Below, piece by piece: positions 1 to 21,385 of a stretch of DNA of 64,000 nucleotides. Position 1 is the stretch's first letter; every line of letters starts with the position of its first letter. The stretch is from positions 75,430,192-75,494,191 of the forward strand of contig CP154956.1 in assembly GCA_039621445.1 (NCBI GenBank), given 5' to 3'. This stretch comes from Euglena gracilis. Its lineage: Eukaryota; Euglenida; Euglenophyceae; Euglenales. The translations under genes were made by a program, and so were the position numbers. Below the pieces are notes generated by a model. The model was given only the letters and a program-made list of their open reading frames with translations, was not told where the DNA came from and did no database searches.

Positions 1-1936
1 CGAGTATTTATAAATCAGACAAAAAATCAGGCACACAAATTTTTAAAATTATAAGTCAGTTGCATGAAAAGCCTCAGTGGATAAACTGGAATAAACCAGA
101 AAACCCAGAGAATCCCTGAAGGTCTGGAGCCTGGAATAACAGTGTCAGTCAGGTCCATGGCGATGCCAATGGGTACGGCTGAATGCTATTCACAAGGCAT
201 AGGCATTTGTAGTGATTTTTTTCTTCATTTCGGATAATTCATTTATGTAACCTCCCTTGCACCTCATATCGGCTCTCTTACTCTCTCTGCCAGTTGTCCA
301 CTTTGTTTTCTGCTCTGACTATTTTTTCAACCTCCATCTTGAACTCTTGCAAAACCTTTGAGCCGATGGTAGCTAAATATGCGGGTGCGATGTGGCAGCT
401 GAGAATGCCACGCACAAATGTGTTGTTGTGCACAGACGATCCAATTTTAATGATTTTTCACCTTTTTTGGCGACATTTATTTCCAGTACTCTGTTATGAA
501 TCGAAGCATTTTTAAATCATTTTAGCAGAGGGTCCTGGAATACATTACCGGAGCATTCTAGAATAGAATCATGAATATTTTTTTTGGCAAACCGGAATAC
601 CTCGCCTATTTAGGTTCGGGCTAGGATGCATATGGCATAAAGTGGAACCCCCATACTTAAGGGACAATTGTGGGAAGGGTGTGTGGGGGGGTGTGGGGGG
701 TGTCCCTAAACATTGGGTGTATCTGGCACATAGTGTTATCGGGCCGTTTTTGGACCATTGACAGGTCCCAGGGAAGGTTGAGACAGAGGATCTCCTGAAG
801 GTGGGTGCGCAGCCACCCAGTAACGGTGCACGTCCACCGGCACCAATTTCAGGACCCCAAGGGCCCTGCCACTGGCCAGCGGCCTGGGCTCCGCTGTTGC
901 AGCCACATCAGCTGCCGATGCTTCAGCACCCACCAGACCGGCATCCACCTCCCCGGTGCAATAACACACACCGAAGCGGCCACGTTATACCCTGCCACCG
1001 GGGCGTGAGACTGGGGGGACAACGTGGTGCCAGGGCATGGCAACCAGCAGCCGGAGAGAGACAGCCCTCAAACTTCCGTTACTTTGGGTGCAAGGAAGTG
1101 GTGAATGTTTACCACTGGATTGGTGGCATCAAAGCAGTGCGACTCACTCCCCCCAAATTATGCACAGAAACTAGTGTGTTTTTACATATTTCAAGGGGAA
1201 ATGATAGAGAAAAACCAGAAAACGGACTCCGGCCCGACACATCCGTGGTATTTCACGTGCCAAATTTTGACTTCTTGTAACGCAGTCCTGTTGCAGAAAA
1301 GGTGTCGAACAGCCACAGGTCGTTTGCACGTCATCAATTCATGACGTTTAACTGCCAAACAAATGACGCCAAAGCAACAGGCCGTTCGGGCCAGGGAACA
1401 GCACTGCAAATGTACACACACAAGACAGGCAAATTTTGGTTGGATGCCACTGGTTGCATAGGAAAGGGATCTTGTTATTTTGGTTCTGCCCCCCTTCCCC
1501 CCCGGAGGCCGAAAACCGAGTAACTCAGAAAATGACGCAAAGATTGTGTGTGGGGTACTGTGGGGGTGTGTGTCGGCAGTGTGAGGAAGTGAAAATTTTC
1601 AACGCACTTTTTGTGTCGTGGAGGAGCAAGCGGAAACCCGCTCCAACAATCAGGAGTGAAAACATGCCGTCGTCAACAAAGATATATTGTTTGACAAATA
1701 TATTACAAATATCTGTTTTCTGCATAATACACACAGTGTGCATGCAATCAAAAAACTGACAGTGAGCACGCGATCCAGTGGAGGAACTATATGATGCACA
1801 GGTCGACGAATGTGTCTACAGCATGCAGTCTCTTGCGTATTGTGAATTTCTGCCCCACAACCACCCAGCTCTCCCTCCCTGTCAACCTGGTGGGTTGGTC
1901 AGATGGTTGCCGCCAGCTCCCCTCCCCCCCCCCCAG
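1..1936. other. Left-edge region with no supported exon
   Basis: This stretch lies upstream of the first recognisable exon of the HAD phosphatase. That family carries its nucleophile motif (DxDGT-type) in the N-terminal part. I searched here for that motif on the + strand and did not find it, so the 5' exons probably lie left of the window. A GC-richer patch at about 780-1030 is open on both strands (for example - strand 736-969), but it has neither a family match nor clean splice sites. G-runs and GT-rich DNA occur at 673-705. Nothing else is supported. Confidence 0.4.
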
Positions 1937-3135
1937 TCCCTCAGCCAGCCAGCTGTGACCGCGGCCCACCTCGTCTACCAGGAGGCCCATTACCAGGGCA
2001 TGATGAAGGTCTTCGACGGAGCCCTGGACACGCTGCGGCAGCTGAAGGCAAAGGTTTGCATTCTTCTCTGGACTGAGCCATGATGTACACGATATCGCTG
2101 AAGGTGGAATTCCAACCCCCCCCCTTTCTCCACAGACATTGGCTCCAAAATGGTTGAGGGTGAAGGAGTCCTCACGAAGCTCACAAAAAAACAGTTGATT
2201 AGGTGTCAGCAAAATCTGTGCGCATCTCTCAATCTGTGTTCATCCTTAGCGAGAGGGAGGAAAGCTGGTTTTCCTCGTGTGTGTGTGTCTGTGTGTGGCA
2301 CAGTTCTCTATGAAAGTGCTTGTATCTGTCCTTTTTTTCTGGTCCTCCACTCCTCTTACAAAGTACAGCAAGAAATCAACCAAATTATCTGTGTATGGGC
2401 AAAAGGTGTTTTTGTAGCTCTTGGGCCTTTGCTTAGAGAGGCAAGGGCTTCAATTTCGGCGGCGCGGCTGTGGATGACCCGGAGTTTACAAAAATTGTTC
2501 ATGCGCAGTCGAAGGCATTGGTCCATACGGAGTCGCAGACAAACTCCACCCACTTGCCTTCGGTGTTTGACTCGGCGGTGCAGGGGAAGAAGATTGCCGT
2601 GGTGACGTCTCGGACCCGTCCCACCGCGGAGAAGTACACCCGCCTCACCGGCATCTTCGACCTGATCGACGCCCTCCTCACCCCCGACTCCACTCAAAAC
2701 CACAAGCCCCATCCCGGTGTGTCTCTGCCTGTTTTTTTTTTTTCACCAGTTCCCCGATTGCTTTTCATCTCTTTTACGTGTGGTTTTTTTCTGATCTCCA
2801 TTTTCATCGTGATGAAAAAGGGCACCCGCATTCACAACCAGCTGCCCTGGGGGTTGAAGGGTAAATTGCGTGCAACTGCGTTTTTTGTGTTTTCCTCTCC
2901 CCTCCCCCGCATAGAGCCCGCGTTGAAGGCGCTCGAGCTGCTGGGCCGGCCGGAGGAGGCCCTGTTCATCGGCGACGCCATTTTCGATATCAAGTGCGGG
3001 GCGGCTGCCGGGCTGCACACGTGCTACATCTCGTATGTCGAGGGCCCGTACCCCCACGAGGACAACTTCCCCACATATCACATCGGCAACCTCCGGGAGT
3101 TGTTGCTGTGGCCCACGGCCAGTAATATGCTGTGA
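1937..3135 (+). CDS. HAD-superfamily hydrolase, phosphoglycolate-phosphatase-like (3' part, three exons)
   Basis: Hydrolase of the haloacid dehalogenase superfamily, expected to remove phosphate from a small molecule through an aspartyl-phosphate intermediate. Seen exons are 1937-2053, 2584-2716 and 2915-3135 (TGA). The two introns are GT-AG and phase-compatible: AAG|GTTTGC joins CAG|GGG, and a phase-1 G joins AG to make Glu. Exon 1 has cap-type helices ending FDGALDTLRQLKAK. Exon 2 begins GKKIAVVTSRT (motif II, Ser/Thr after hydrophobics) and ends HKPHP, which with the next exon gives the motif III lysine box KPHPEP. Exon 3 has the acidic motif IV LFIGDAIFDIKCGAAAG. The motif I nucleophile exon is missing from the window, so this is a 5'-partial gene. 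Substrate is unknown; phosphoglycolate or pyrophosphatase-like members are the nearest pattern. The first acceptor (1935-1936) follows a long C-run and is less certain than the others. Confidence 0.8.
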
Positions 3136-6133
3136 CCAACGTCCGGAATGTGGGTTCCAACCCACCCATACCCATTTTACCGCTAAATGTGATGCATGTT
3201 TTCACTGTTTTTGCTTTCACTGTTTTTTAGCTGTTCATTCTCCAAGCATTCTACCCAGTTTCTCGGTTGTTTTTTCAATTTTCATCGCTACTCTTTCGTG
3301 TTTTTTCTCGGCTGTTTTTTTTTCAATTTTCATCTGTCCTCTTTTTTTGGCCTGTCATTTGTCTCCGAAAACGTGATTGTCTCTTTGCCAGCTATTGTTC
3401 CTAGCGTTTTTTGTTTGTGGTGCTTCTTACTGCGATGAGCATGATGACCATGATGAAAAAAAACTTGGTTTCAGCTCAGAAATGGTTTTTTTTGAAAATG
3501 GTCAATGGGAAATTGTGGAGGCTTTTTGCTCCAACTATCAACGGTCGGGCACCCAAGAAAATTTGGAGCACGCTTTACGACAAAACTTTTGGAGGAGCCG
3601 CCCCCCGCGGGTGCACAGTCGACCTCACTGGGGGGAGTGCGGAAGTGCGTCCCGAGGCAGACTGAGGGGAGGACACGGAGGGCGAAGCAAAAACACCAAG
3701 TGAGCCCTCCCGACTCTCACCAAAAAAGATCCTCGGGGGGCTCCCTGAGAATCCACCCGCTATCCCGGTATTACCCACGCCGGAGCGACGAGCAGCCAAC
3801 CCCGGAAAAATCGACACACTAAAGGGGCAAAGCCCAACCTTACCAAAAAAAATCGCCCGCAAAAAGTGGCAAACAAGCCTCACCTGGTGTTTTTTCTTCG
3901 CCGCCAGTGTCCTCTCGGCCCACCTCGGGGGATCCCGGGGTCTTGGACGACGGCGCGACAAAATCGGCAACAATCAAATATGCAAAAGGAACGGGCCGGG
4001 CAAATATTTATGGAAAAATGCGTGGATAAGAGCGCGGAATCACGCTGTGGATATGCGATGCGCTCTTTTCCCCCTTAAAAAATTGGCGGGCGCATTTAAA
4101 ATGCCCCTGCGTTTGATTCCGAGGAAGTTGGGCAATTCGGGGAGTCAGAGAGTGTTTTCGCCGCACTATTGCCTTAACCCCCCCAAAAAAAAACCGGCCG
4201 TCAGACTTCAGGGGCCGACGAGTTCGACACCCAAGTGGCCCTGCACCCCGCGGGGGCCCCAGGGTGGGGGCTGGGGGAAACGGCTTGCACTCAAGAGGCT
4301 GCTCCAGACGCCGGGGGTTTTGGGGGTGGAGTCAGCTAAAATCGACAGCGAGCGCGCAGCGAAGCACCTGGACGAAACAAAAACAAAAAAAACGGCAATC
4401 CAACGGCACCAAGAAAACAGAACCAAACCCTTACCGTGTTCACCGAAGGTTCAGGGCACATACGTGTGGAGCTTTGGGGTGTCCGTTTTGCAAAAAATTC
4501 TATTTGCTTTTCTTCGCAGTCCGGTCCGTGGTCAACAGAGTTTTTGAAGGCCTATCTGGCTGGGGAAGGCGAAGCGAATGTTCTTGACAGCAGTGTGCCC
4601 CCAAAAAAAAGCAATTCTTCGTTTCCATGGGGCGTTTGGAGTGGGACCAACATAACCACGAGGTGCAAATGAGGGAAATTACAAATATGGCAGGGGAACT
4701 ACAGTGGCACCTGCCGTTCACAAGGCTAGGAGGTCATGCGTTGGTGGTTGTGGTCAGCAATCGGCGTTTAAACAAAAACCACAGACGCGGAAATGCCTGC
4801 TGAAGAGTGTGGCAGGAGGCGCAAGGATAATGCCCCCGGGAGCAGACCTTCATTTGGTGTGAAGCACAACGTCAACGTCGTTGTGATGAACAAAAATCCT
4901 TGGTGATACACACGAGATGCACATAATGATTGTGGAGAAAAACATGCGGTTCACAGAAATTATTTGGCGATCACATGTGATACACAAAACTCTCCGTGGC
5001 AATACAGTACTGTACACAGATTCATTCATGTTCACAAATTCAAATTCTGGTAATTCACAAATTCAGCATGGACAATCAAAAAAAAATGCGGATTGATTTG
5101 CCACAGCCACAAAGAGTGACATTGTCTGCGCTCTGTTAAACCCCCCAGAAAATAATCACGGGGTATATTTCATCACACGGGGTATATCATGTGGTGTTAT
5201 TTATGACTGGAAGAGTCGAGGGAAATTTTTGTGTTTTTTTTTTGGATATTCAAGAAAAAATTATTTCTAAGAGAAAATTATTTTTCAAGAGTCAAGAGAA
5301 ATCCAAGAAGAAGACCCTTCCCAATTTTCTATCAGATTTTAAAGCGTTCCCTGGAGGTTTCCACCATCGTGTAAAGCGGAATAAATGCAAGTTTCGATTT
5401 TCTGGCTCAAAGCTCCCAAGAGTCCGATTCTCGTCGTTTTCGTGATTATTTTTGGTATTCTATTTTTTAATCATTTTTCAAGGAAGTTTTGGGTTATTAC
5501 CCCATAAACTCTTGGAAGAGCAAAGCGGCAGTTCTTATTTTTGAATTTCTGCTCGGTTTTACCTAAAAACCTTCTTTACTGTGGTAATCGAACTTTTCTG
5601 TGGGGATGGGTTGGAAATGTCGCAGAGAACCTCACCCTGTTGCTGTGTTGGGGAGGAGCACTGCTCCCTTATGCCACAAACGTTTGAGCACCATATGTCC
5701 AAAGAAATCCTTCCCAACATGTAAAATGGAATTGCTGGAACAAGCACCCTCGAAAATGAGAAATAAAAAAAAAGAAAACACAATAAATAAAACTAAATTT
5801 TATGCGTTTGGGAAGGTCTGGGTGCAAACCAATAGCAAAAATTATGATAAGTAGGGAACATTGCGAATCTGAAGAAAAAATGCAAATTGTTATAAAGCAA
5901 AATTTTAACCACAACAAAAAACTGATGAAAAAATTAGGCCTTGGGAAACATTGGATTCAAAATGCAGATTTTTTGTGGTGTTACACACATGAGGCGCATA
6001 CACATGTGAGATGCAAAAGCTTTCGTGTGATACATGAATGAAGCTCGTGTGATGAATGAAATCTAAATGAAATCATGATGAATCGTAATGATGAAAAAGG
6101 TCTGCCCAGGAGAGAGGGGTCAAAGCAGGCCCG
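3136..6133. other. Intergenic region between convergent genes
   Basis: Between the stop of the HAD gene (+) and the stop of the CAP gene (-). The first part is T-rich. A long interrupted open frame occupies 3411-4547 (separate entry). From about 4850 to 6070 the DNA is AT-rich with no GC-rich exon-like block; it includes short purine-rich stretches such as 5265-5315. No RNA gene or clear terminator was recognised. Confidence 0.5.
3411..4547 (+). pseudogene. Long open frame interrupted by one TGA; function unknown
   Basis: Starting at the ATG at 3411, one frame stays open for about 1.14 kb (378 codons) except for a single TGA at 3663-3665. It ends at a TGA at 4545-4547. The two halves, 84 and about 293 codons, are in the same frame. 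The translation is basic (many Lys/Arg), with Pro-rich stretches and no domain that I recognise. Codon third positions are mixed rather than strongly GC, unlike the conserved genes here. It may be a decayed transposon ORF or chance openness. TGA is used as the terminal codon in the neighbouring HAD and CAP genes, so read-through as a sense codon is not favoured. No splice sites bracketing the TGA were identified. Confidence 0.3.
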
Positions 6134-9100
6134 TCACGCCTTGTGCTCCGTGGGCTTCGTCTCCAGCCGGCGGTCCACCACCGTCGTGATGTACTGCTCC
6201 GGCAGCGCCACCTCCACCGGGTCCCCGCCAGGCGTCCGCGGGGGCAGTGTGACGTTGATGCCCGTGCAGGCGCAGGTGGTGACGGCCGCAGCCCCAGGGG
6301 CACTTCTCGGCAAGGCGGAGCGAGGAGGAAAGACTCATGCCACTGGTGCAAAGCGAGAGGAGGCGAAATTTTTTTAATCGAAAGTCCCACGAATCTCTTC
6401 GGGACAAATACCAAAAAAAATGCCATTGGGAAATTGGGAACGTGTGGTAACGGCCATGGTGGGCTTTAAAAAACTCTAAAAAAAAAAAAAAAAAAAACGC
6501 AACAATAAGCTTCATTCTTGGCTATGCAGGTGTCCTGGTTTTTCTGAACATCGATGTTCATTCATGATCTGGCGAATTTCATTGGAAATCTTAATCACGT
6601 TGCTCACGTTTTGGGTGAGGGGGTATGTGACGTTTGGGGGGGGGGTGTAAAAACGTGACGTTGGTTAAGAAGAGACACTGTTAAATGACATCATGACAAG
6701 TTGAGAAACGACATGCCAGCGACATTGGAAAAACCAATGTCACCGGCATGGAAATGCACGGATCACCGTGGAGAACAACGCCAGCAAAGAAAATGCAGAG
6801 CATCGCACCGAAACTGCTTTGTGAGGTAAGTGATTGCAAGAACGAATCCCAAACCCGTCAAAGCAACCCCCGTCAGCCAGGGTGGGGGGGGGCCTTTTGA
6901 GCGGATCACGGGAGATGAAAAGCCCCCTGGCCATCCATGGCAGGTTGGGAGAGGAACAGCATCACGTCCAGGCACCTTTAAGGCATCTTAAAAAACCGTA
7001 AAATGCCTTAACGTGGCCAAGGTGCTCAAATTGCTTTAAATATTTGGACTGGCAGAATTTTCTCGGACCGACAAAAAAAATCGAAAACCCTCGGCAAAAA
7101 CAAATCTACTCCCAGCAAAAAAAATGCTTTCTGGTGTTGCTGGAACGTTGGCTGTCCACTCAAAACTCAAAAGAATGTGCTTTTCAACCTCTTGATCTTG
7201 CGACCTGCACCGACGTTGGTTTGATGCCCGCCCTTCGACCGCCCGGGAAAAATGGTGCCTTGAAAAGCCTTAAAATAATGCCTTAAACTGCCTTAAAATA
7301 TTTTTTAAACAAATGGTCTTAAAAACAATGCCTGATCACATCGTGGGCCTTCTCGAGGAAGACGGAGGGCAGCGCCCCGGCCGCCTGCAGCTGCACCCCC
7401 TTGCTGTTGGTCACCTCCACCGCCGCGATGACGTCTGCGCCAGGCTGGGCTCGACCCACCCACTGGTGGGAGGGGGGCAGTCACGCCCAAGCCATGTCGC
7501 AGGGGCTTGCCTCTGGGGCACCCTGGGGGGTGCCTCCCTGGACAGGCACCCCCCAGGGCAGGGATGACCATGACTTCGCGACTTCAAGTCCACCCTGGTC
7601 TTGGAATGCCACGTCTACCCGTTGGCAATCCACCACCTGAGGCGGCAACGATGGTTCCGGGTGGCGGTTGGGCAGACCGCAACGGAAATGATTCCTCTCT
7701 CCCCCACTGCAGAGCACAGCAATCTGTGTCCACATTTGCAGCTTCGCTTGTTGGGGTCTATAATAAAAGTGGTCTCTTTTACAAAAGTGCGCAAAAGAAA
7801 AAACGTTCCACTCACAAAGAAACTTATTTGGCTGCCGTGTGGGTGTCACAGAGCCTTAATGTCAGGGGGTGATGTGAGGCTTCGATATAAGGGCAGGTGG
7901 GGGGGTCGGACCCCCCCCTCCGGTCCAGGAGGGGGGGGGGACACCCCCAACCTAAACAGTGGCGCGGTCCAGGTGACCGATTTTCGAATCCCAAAAAAAA
8001 AGGCCAAAAGTGCCATTTTAGACAAAAAAAATTGTCAAAAATGTTCTCAAAATTTTGTCGAAACATTTTCAGCAGAAGGAAAAAATCGACCTTTTGGGGG
8101 AGATCCTGGGTACCCCCTGCCCCGCGGCAGGTGGGGGGGTAATTTGGGTCTCGGGGGGGAGGGGGCTGATTTCGACCAATAATTCCTTGAGAGAACACCT
8201 CCTTTGGATGATGATCCAAACCTTTAATTTTCAAACTGAGTTGAACAAAATTTTAACAACTGACAATTGAGGTTAAACACTCAATTAAAATTCACCCCGG
8301 AAGATAATTCTGCAATTCTGCAGAAACGAGTGAAGGTGTGGCAAAAGCCAGTTGGGGGGATGGGGGGGGAGGGGCACCTGGACGGAGTTCACCTTGCCCT
8401 CCACCTTCACCAGCGTGAAGTGGCAGTTGTAGAGGTACACCGACTGCTCCCGGCTGAGCTGCCCTCCCGCCAGCACCACCACCTTCCCCTCGGCGCCAGC
8501 GCCGCGCGGAGGTTGCAAGGACGCTGGCCGCCCCACCAAAAGACCGTCCCTCCCGCCTCTGGTCACGTCAGGGGTGAGTCAGGGCTGTGAGGGAAAGCCT
8601 GGTGGGGGGGTCGGACCCCCCACCAGAATGGGGATGGGGACCGAACCATTGCTTAGCGACCCCGGGGGGGGGGGTCACTTTCCACTCTGAAAAAAACCAG
8701 TCAGTCACTTTTTCCCCCAAAAAAATCCAGTCAGTCACTTCCCCCCCCCGGTGGATCGGCCACTCTTGAATGCGCAAGGCAATATTGCGAGAAAAGTCTC
8801 AAAAATTCCAAAAAATTTCCGATGCCTTCGGCGCCAGGCCAGCCACTTTTCATTTTCGGGCCTACCTCACCCCTGGGGGGAGGGGGGTCTTGGCCAGAAA
8901 ACAGAGCCCACTCTGAAAAAAACCAGTCAGTCACCCCCCGGGGGTGGGGTGGGACAGGTATTAAGCAATGGCATGGTGGGGACCCACCACCCCCAGGGTT
9001 TCGGGGATTTCTCTGCAGCCCAGGGGAGGGGGGGGGCGGGGGTCGTTCGGCAGCAGTTCTCGTCCTCTTGTCCTGTGATTGGGGGATGGGCAGCGCTGGT

Positions 9101-9790
9101 CGTTTGAAATTGGTGGGTGCAAAACATGCACAGGTGAGAAACTGCAGCACAGGGGACTTTTGCCCCGCCCAGGATATGGATTAATGGTATCAAGATACAA
9201 CCCACCATGACACTTAACCCCCCCACAAATAAACCCCCCCTGGGACGATCGAGTAAAAATCTAAAAAGAAAACAAGACCCCCAAAATAACACCACCCCCT
9301 GGAGGTCCCAAAAATACACGTCTATTTTTTTTTTAGTGCTGAGACGCCATGAAATTTCGCCCTGCCGATCAGACACAGTGTTCGAGGCACTTGGCCACAT
9401 GCCACACACAACCAGGGGCCGTAACCTTAAAAGTGGAGCTCCGTCCCCACCAAGTTTCGGGGTTTCTCCGGCTTCTCAACGTGCTGGACAGAAGGATCGG
9501 GACCCAAAGCCTTGGCAGAACGCGTCCAACCAGTGTGTCCGGGTGCTTTACCCACTTCTGGGTGCCACTGCTTCGGTCGGCAGGCTCTCGGTCCCCCTCC
9601 TTCACCAAAACACTCCAAGAACGGAGCCCCCTCCCCACCGTGGGGTGGTCGGGGGCGGCTCCGCTGCGGCCCTGGGCAGCCCGCGTGCCCCGCTGGCCGC
9701 TCACCTCCCACTTCTTGCCGTCCACGCACTCCACCCGCCCGGCATCGGCCGGGGGGCCAAGCCCCCCACCACTGGGCGGGGGGGGGGGGG
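6134..9790 (-). CDS. CAP: Cyclase-associated protein, C-terminal (C-CAP) actin-binding domain
   Basis: CAP/Srv2 recycles actin. Its C-terminal beta-helix (C-CAP) binds G-actin and promotes nucleotide exchange. Seen exons on the - strand are: about 9790-9705 (CVDGKKWE, donor GTGAGC); about 8506-8378 (EGKVVVLAGGQL, then YLYNC and GKVNSVQ); 7636-7594 (VVDCQRVDVAFQDQ); 7434-7340 (DVIAAVEVTNSKGVQLQ, then VFLEKAHD); and about 6302-6134 (INVTLPP, then VEVALPEQYITT, PTEHKA, TGA). The order matches the family: KWxVExQ, YIYxC, GKINSIxVDNC, VEIxNSKxVxVQ, VPEQF. Joins at 8378/7636 and 7594/7434 keep frame exactly. The 9705/8.5 kb boundary and a short piece after EKAHD are unresolved, so a small exon may be missing. 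Upstream lies a proline-rich frame with an ATG at 10038, a possible start. The N-terminal helical CAP domain was not found. Confidence 0.82.
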
Positions 9791-10604
9791 GCGGGGGGGC
9801 AACACCGCAGCCCACCCACCCCCACTCGCCTTCCCGAGTCACAACACCGCCAGACAACCCAGTCCCAACCACAGCAGGGGAGGGGGCAGAAATGAGGGTC
9901 TCGGGGCGGGGCAGGCTTGGCAGAGGCGGCAGCCGGCAGAGACGGGGCAGGAAGGGTTGGGGGGGCCACCGGCGGGGCGGGGGCGGCGGGTGCCACCGGG
10001 GGAGGGGGAGGGGGGGAGGGGGTCGGCGCCGGGCGCATTCGGGCAGACCACCGCCTGATTTGATTTGGTTGAACACCGCCAGACCACCCACACGAACTCC
10101 AACACATCGGGAGGCAGGATCTAGAGGCCCTCCCCTGTGGCCCCTGCAGGGCTCTTGTATGGCTCAGCATTTTTGTTAAAAGTTGTGTGCTTCAACACAA
10201 TTGTTGATGCTGCTCTCACAATGCCAGTTCTAAACATAAAGCCTTGATGAGGGAAATAAAGCATCAAAGCAGGCGCCAGAAAAACCCAGGGGGTTTCCCA
10301 TATGAAAGCGTGTGGAACCCAGGTGTATTACCGCATCAACCAAACATTAGGTGCAGAGCAAAATGCATGGTCTGTTCTGGTTGGGGGTTACGCAGCAGTC
10401 CTCCAGGGTCATACTCAAAAAGAAAACCATACTTAAAAAATCCTGCATGCATGCATGCACACGTACATGCATGCATACAGATATACAGACAGACAGACAG
10501 ACAGACAGACATGTGTGCATGCATGCAGGCATACATGCATACATGTATGTATGCATGAATACACACATGCCTCCATAGCAAACGAACACGTGCATCCACA
10601 CAAT
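9791..10604 (-). other. Proline-rich GC block between CAP and coronin
   Basis: From about 9830 to 10060 the - strand encodes Pro/Ala-rich sequence in more than one frame. One frame runs from an ATG at 10038 and reads PSPPPPPPVAPAAPAPP. CAP proteins carry a proline-rich linker before C-CAP, so this may be the CAP N-terminus. Coronin-like proteins can also have such a tail. All three frames are low-complexity here, so frame choice is weak. The + strand ORFs over this block (9207-10179) are shadows. From 10170 to 10600 there is non-coding DNA with TGCATGCA and ACAG short repeats. Confidence 0.35.
10440..10575. repeat. TGCATGCA / ACAG short-tandem block
   Basis: Runs of TGCATGCATGCA-like sequence flank about seven ACAG units (10483-10510). 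Self-complementary TGCA repeats appear on both sides. The region codes for nothing recognisable and lies downstream of the coronin gene. Confidence 0.75.
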
Positions 10605-10859
10605 TCATAAATTTTCGAAAGTTTCACAGAATTTCATGCTTTTCTCCGGAACATATTTGTCCAATGTTGCATTTTGGTCTGCTGGTCGACTGAAACAAAT
10701 GGGACTCAGGCAGACGAGAGAGTTGAGCCGGCCAAGGCCCAGATGTGGGTGCTGGAGGGGCGGCGGACGGCGCAGCGGAGGCGGGGGCCAGGGCGGGGGC
10801 GGAGCCAGGGCTGTACAGGAAGGCCTGGTGGGGGGGGGGGGTCGACCCCCCCCACCCAC

Positions 10860-21385
<10,526 letters not shown>

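Noticed and set aside
9207-10179. Two + strand frames of about 280 codons
   Set aside because: They are antisense to the CAP exon and the proline-rich block. GC-rich DNA suppresses stops; the Gly/Arg-rich product has no family match.
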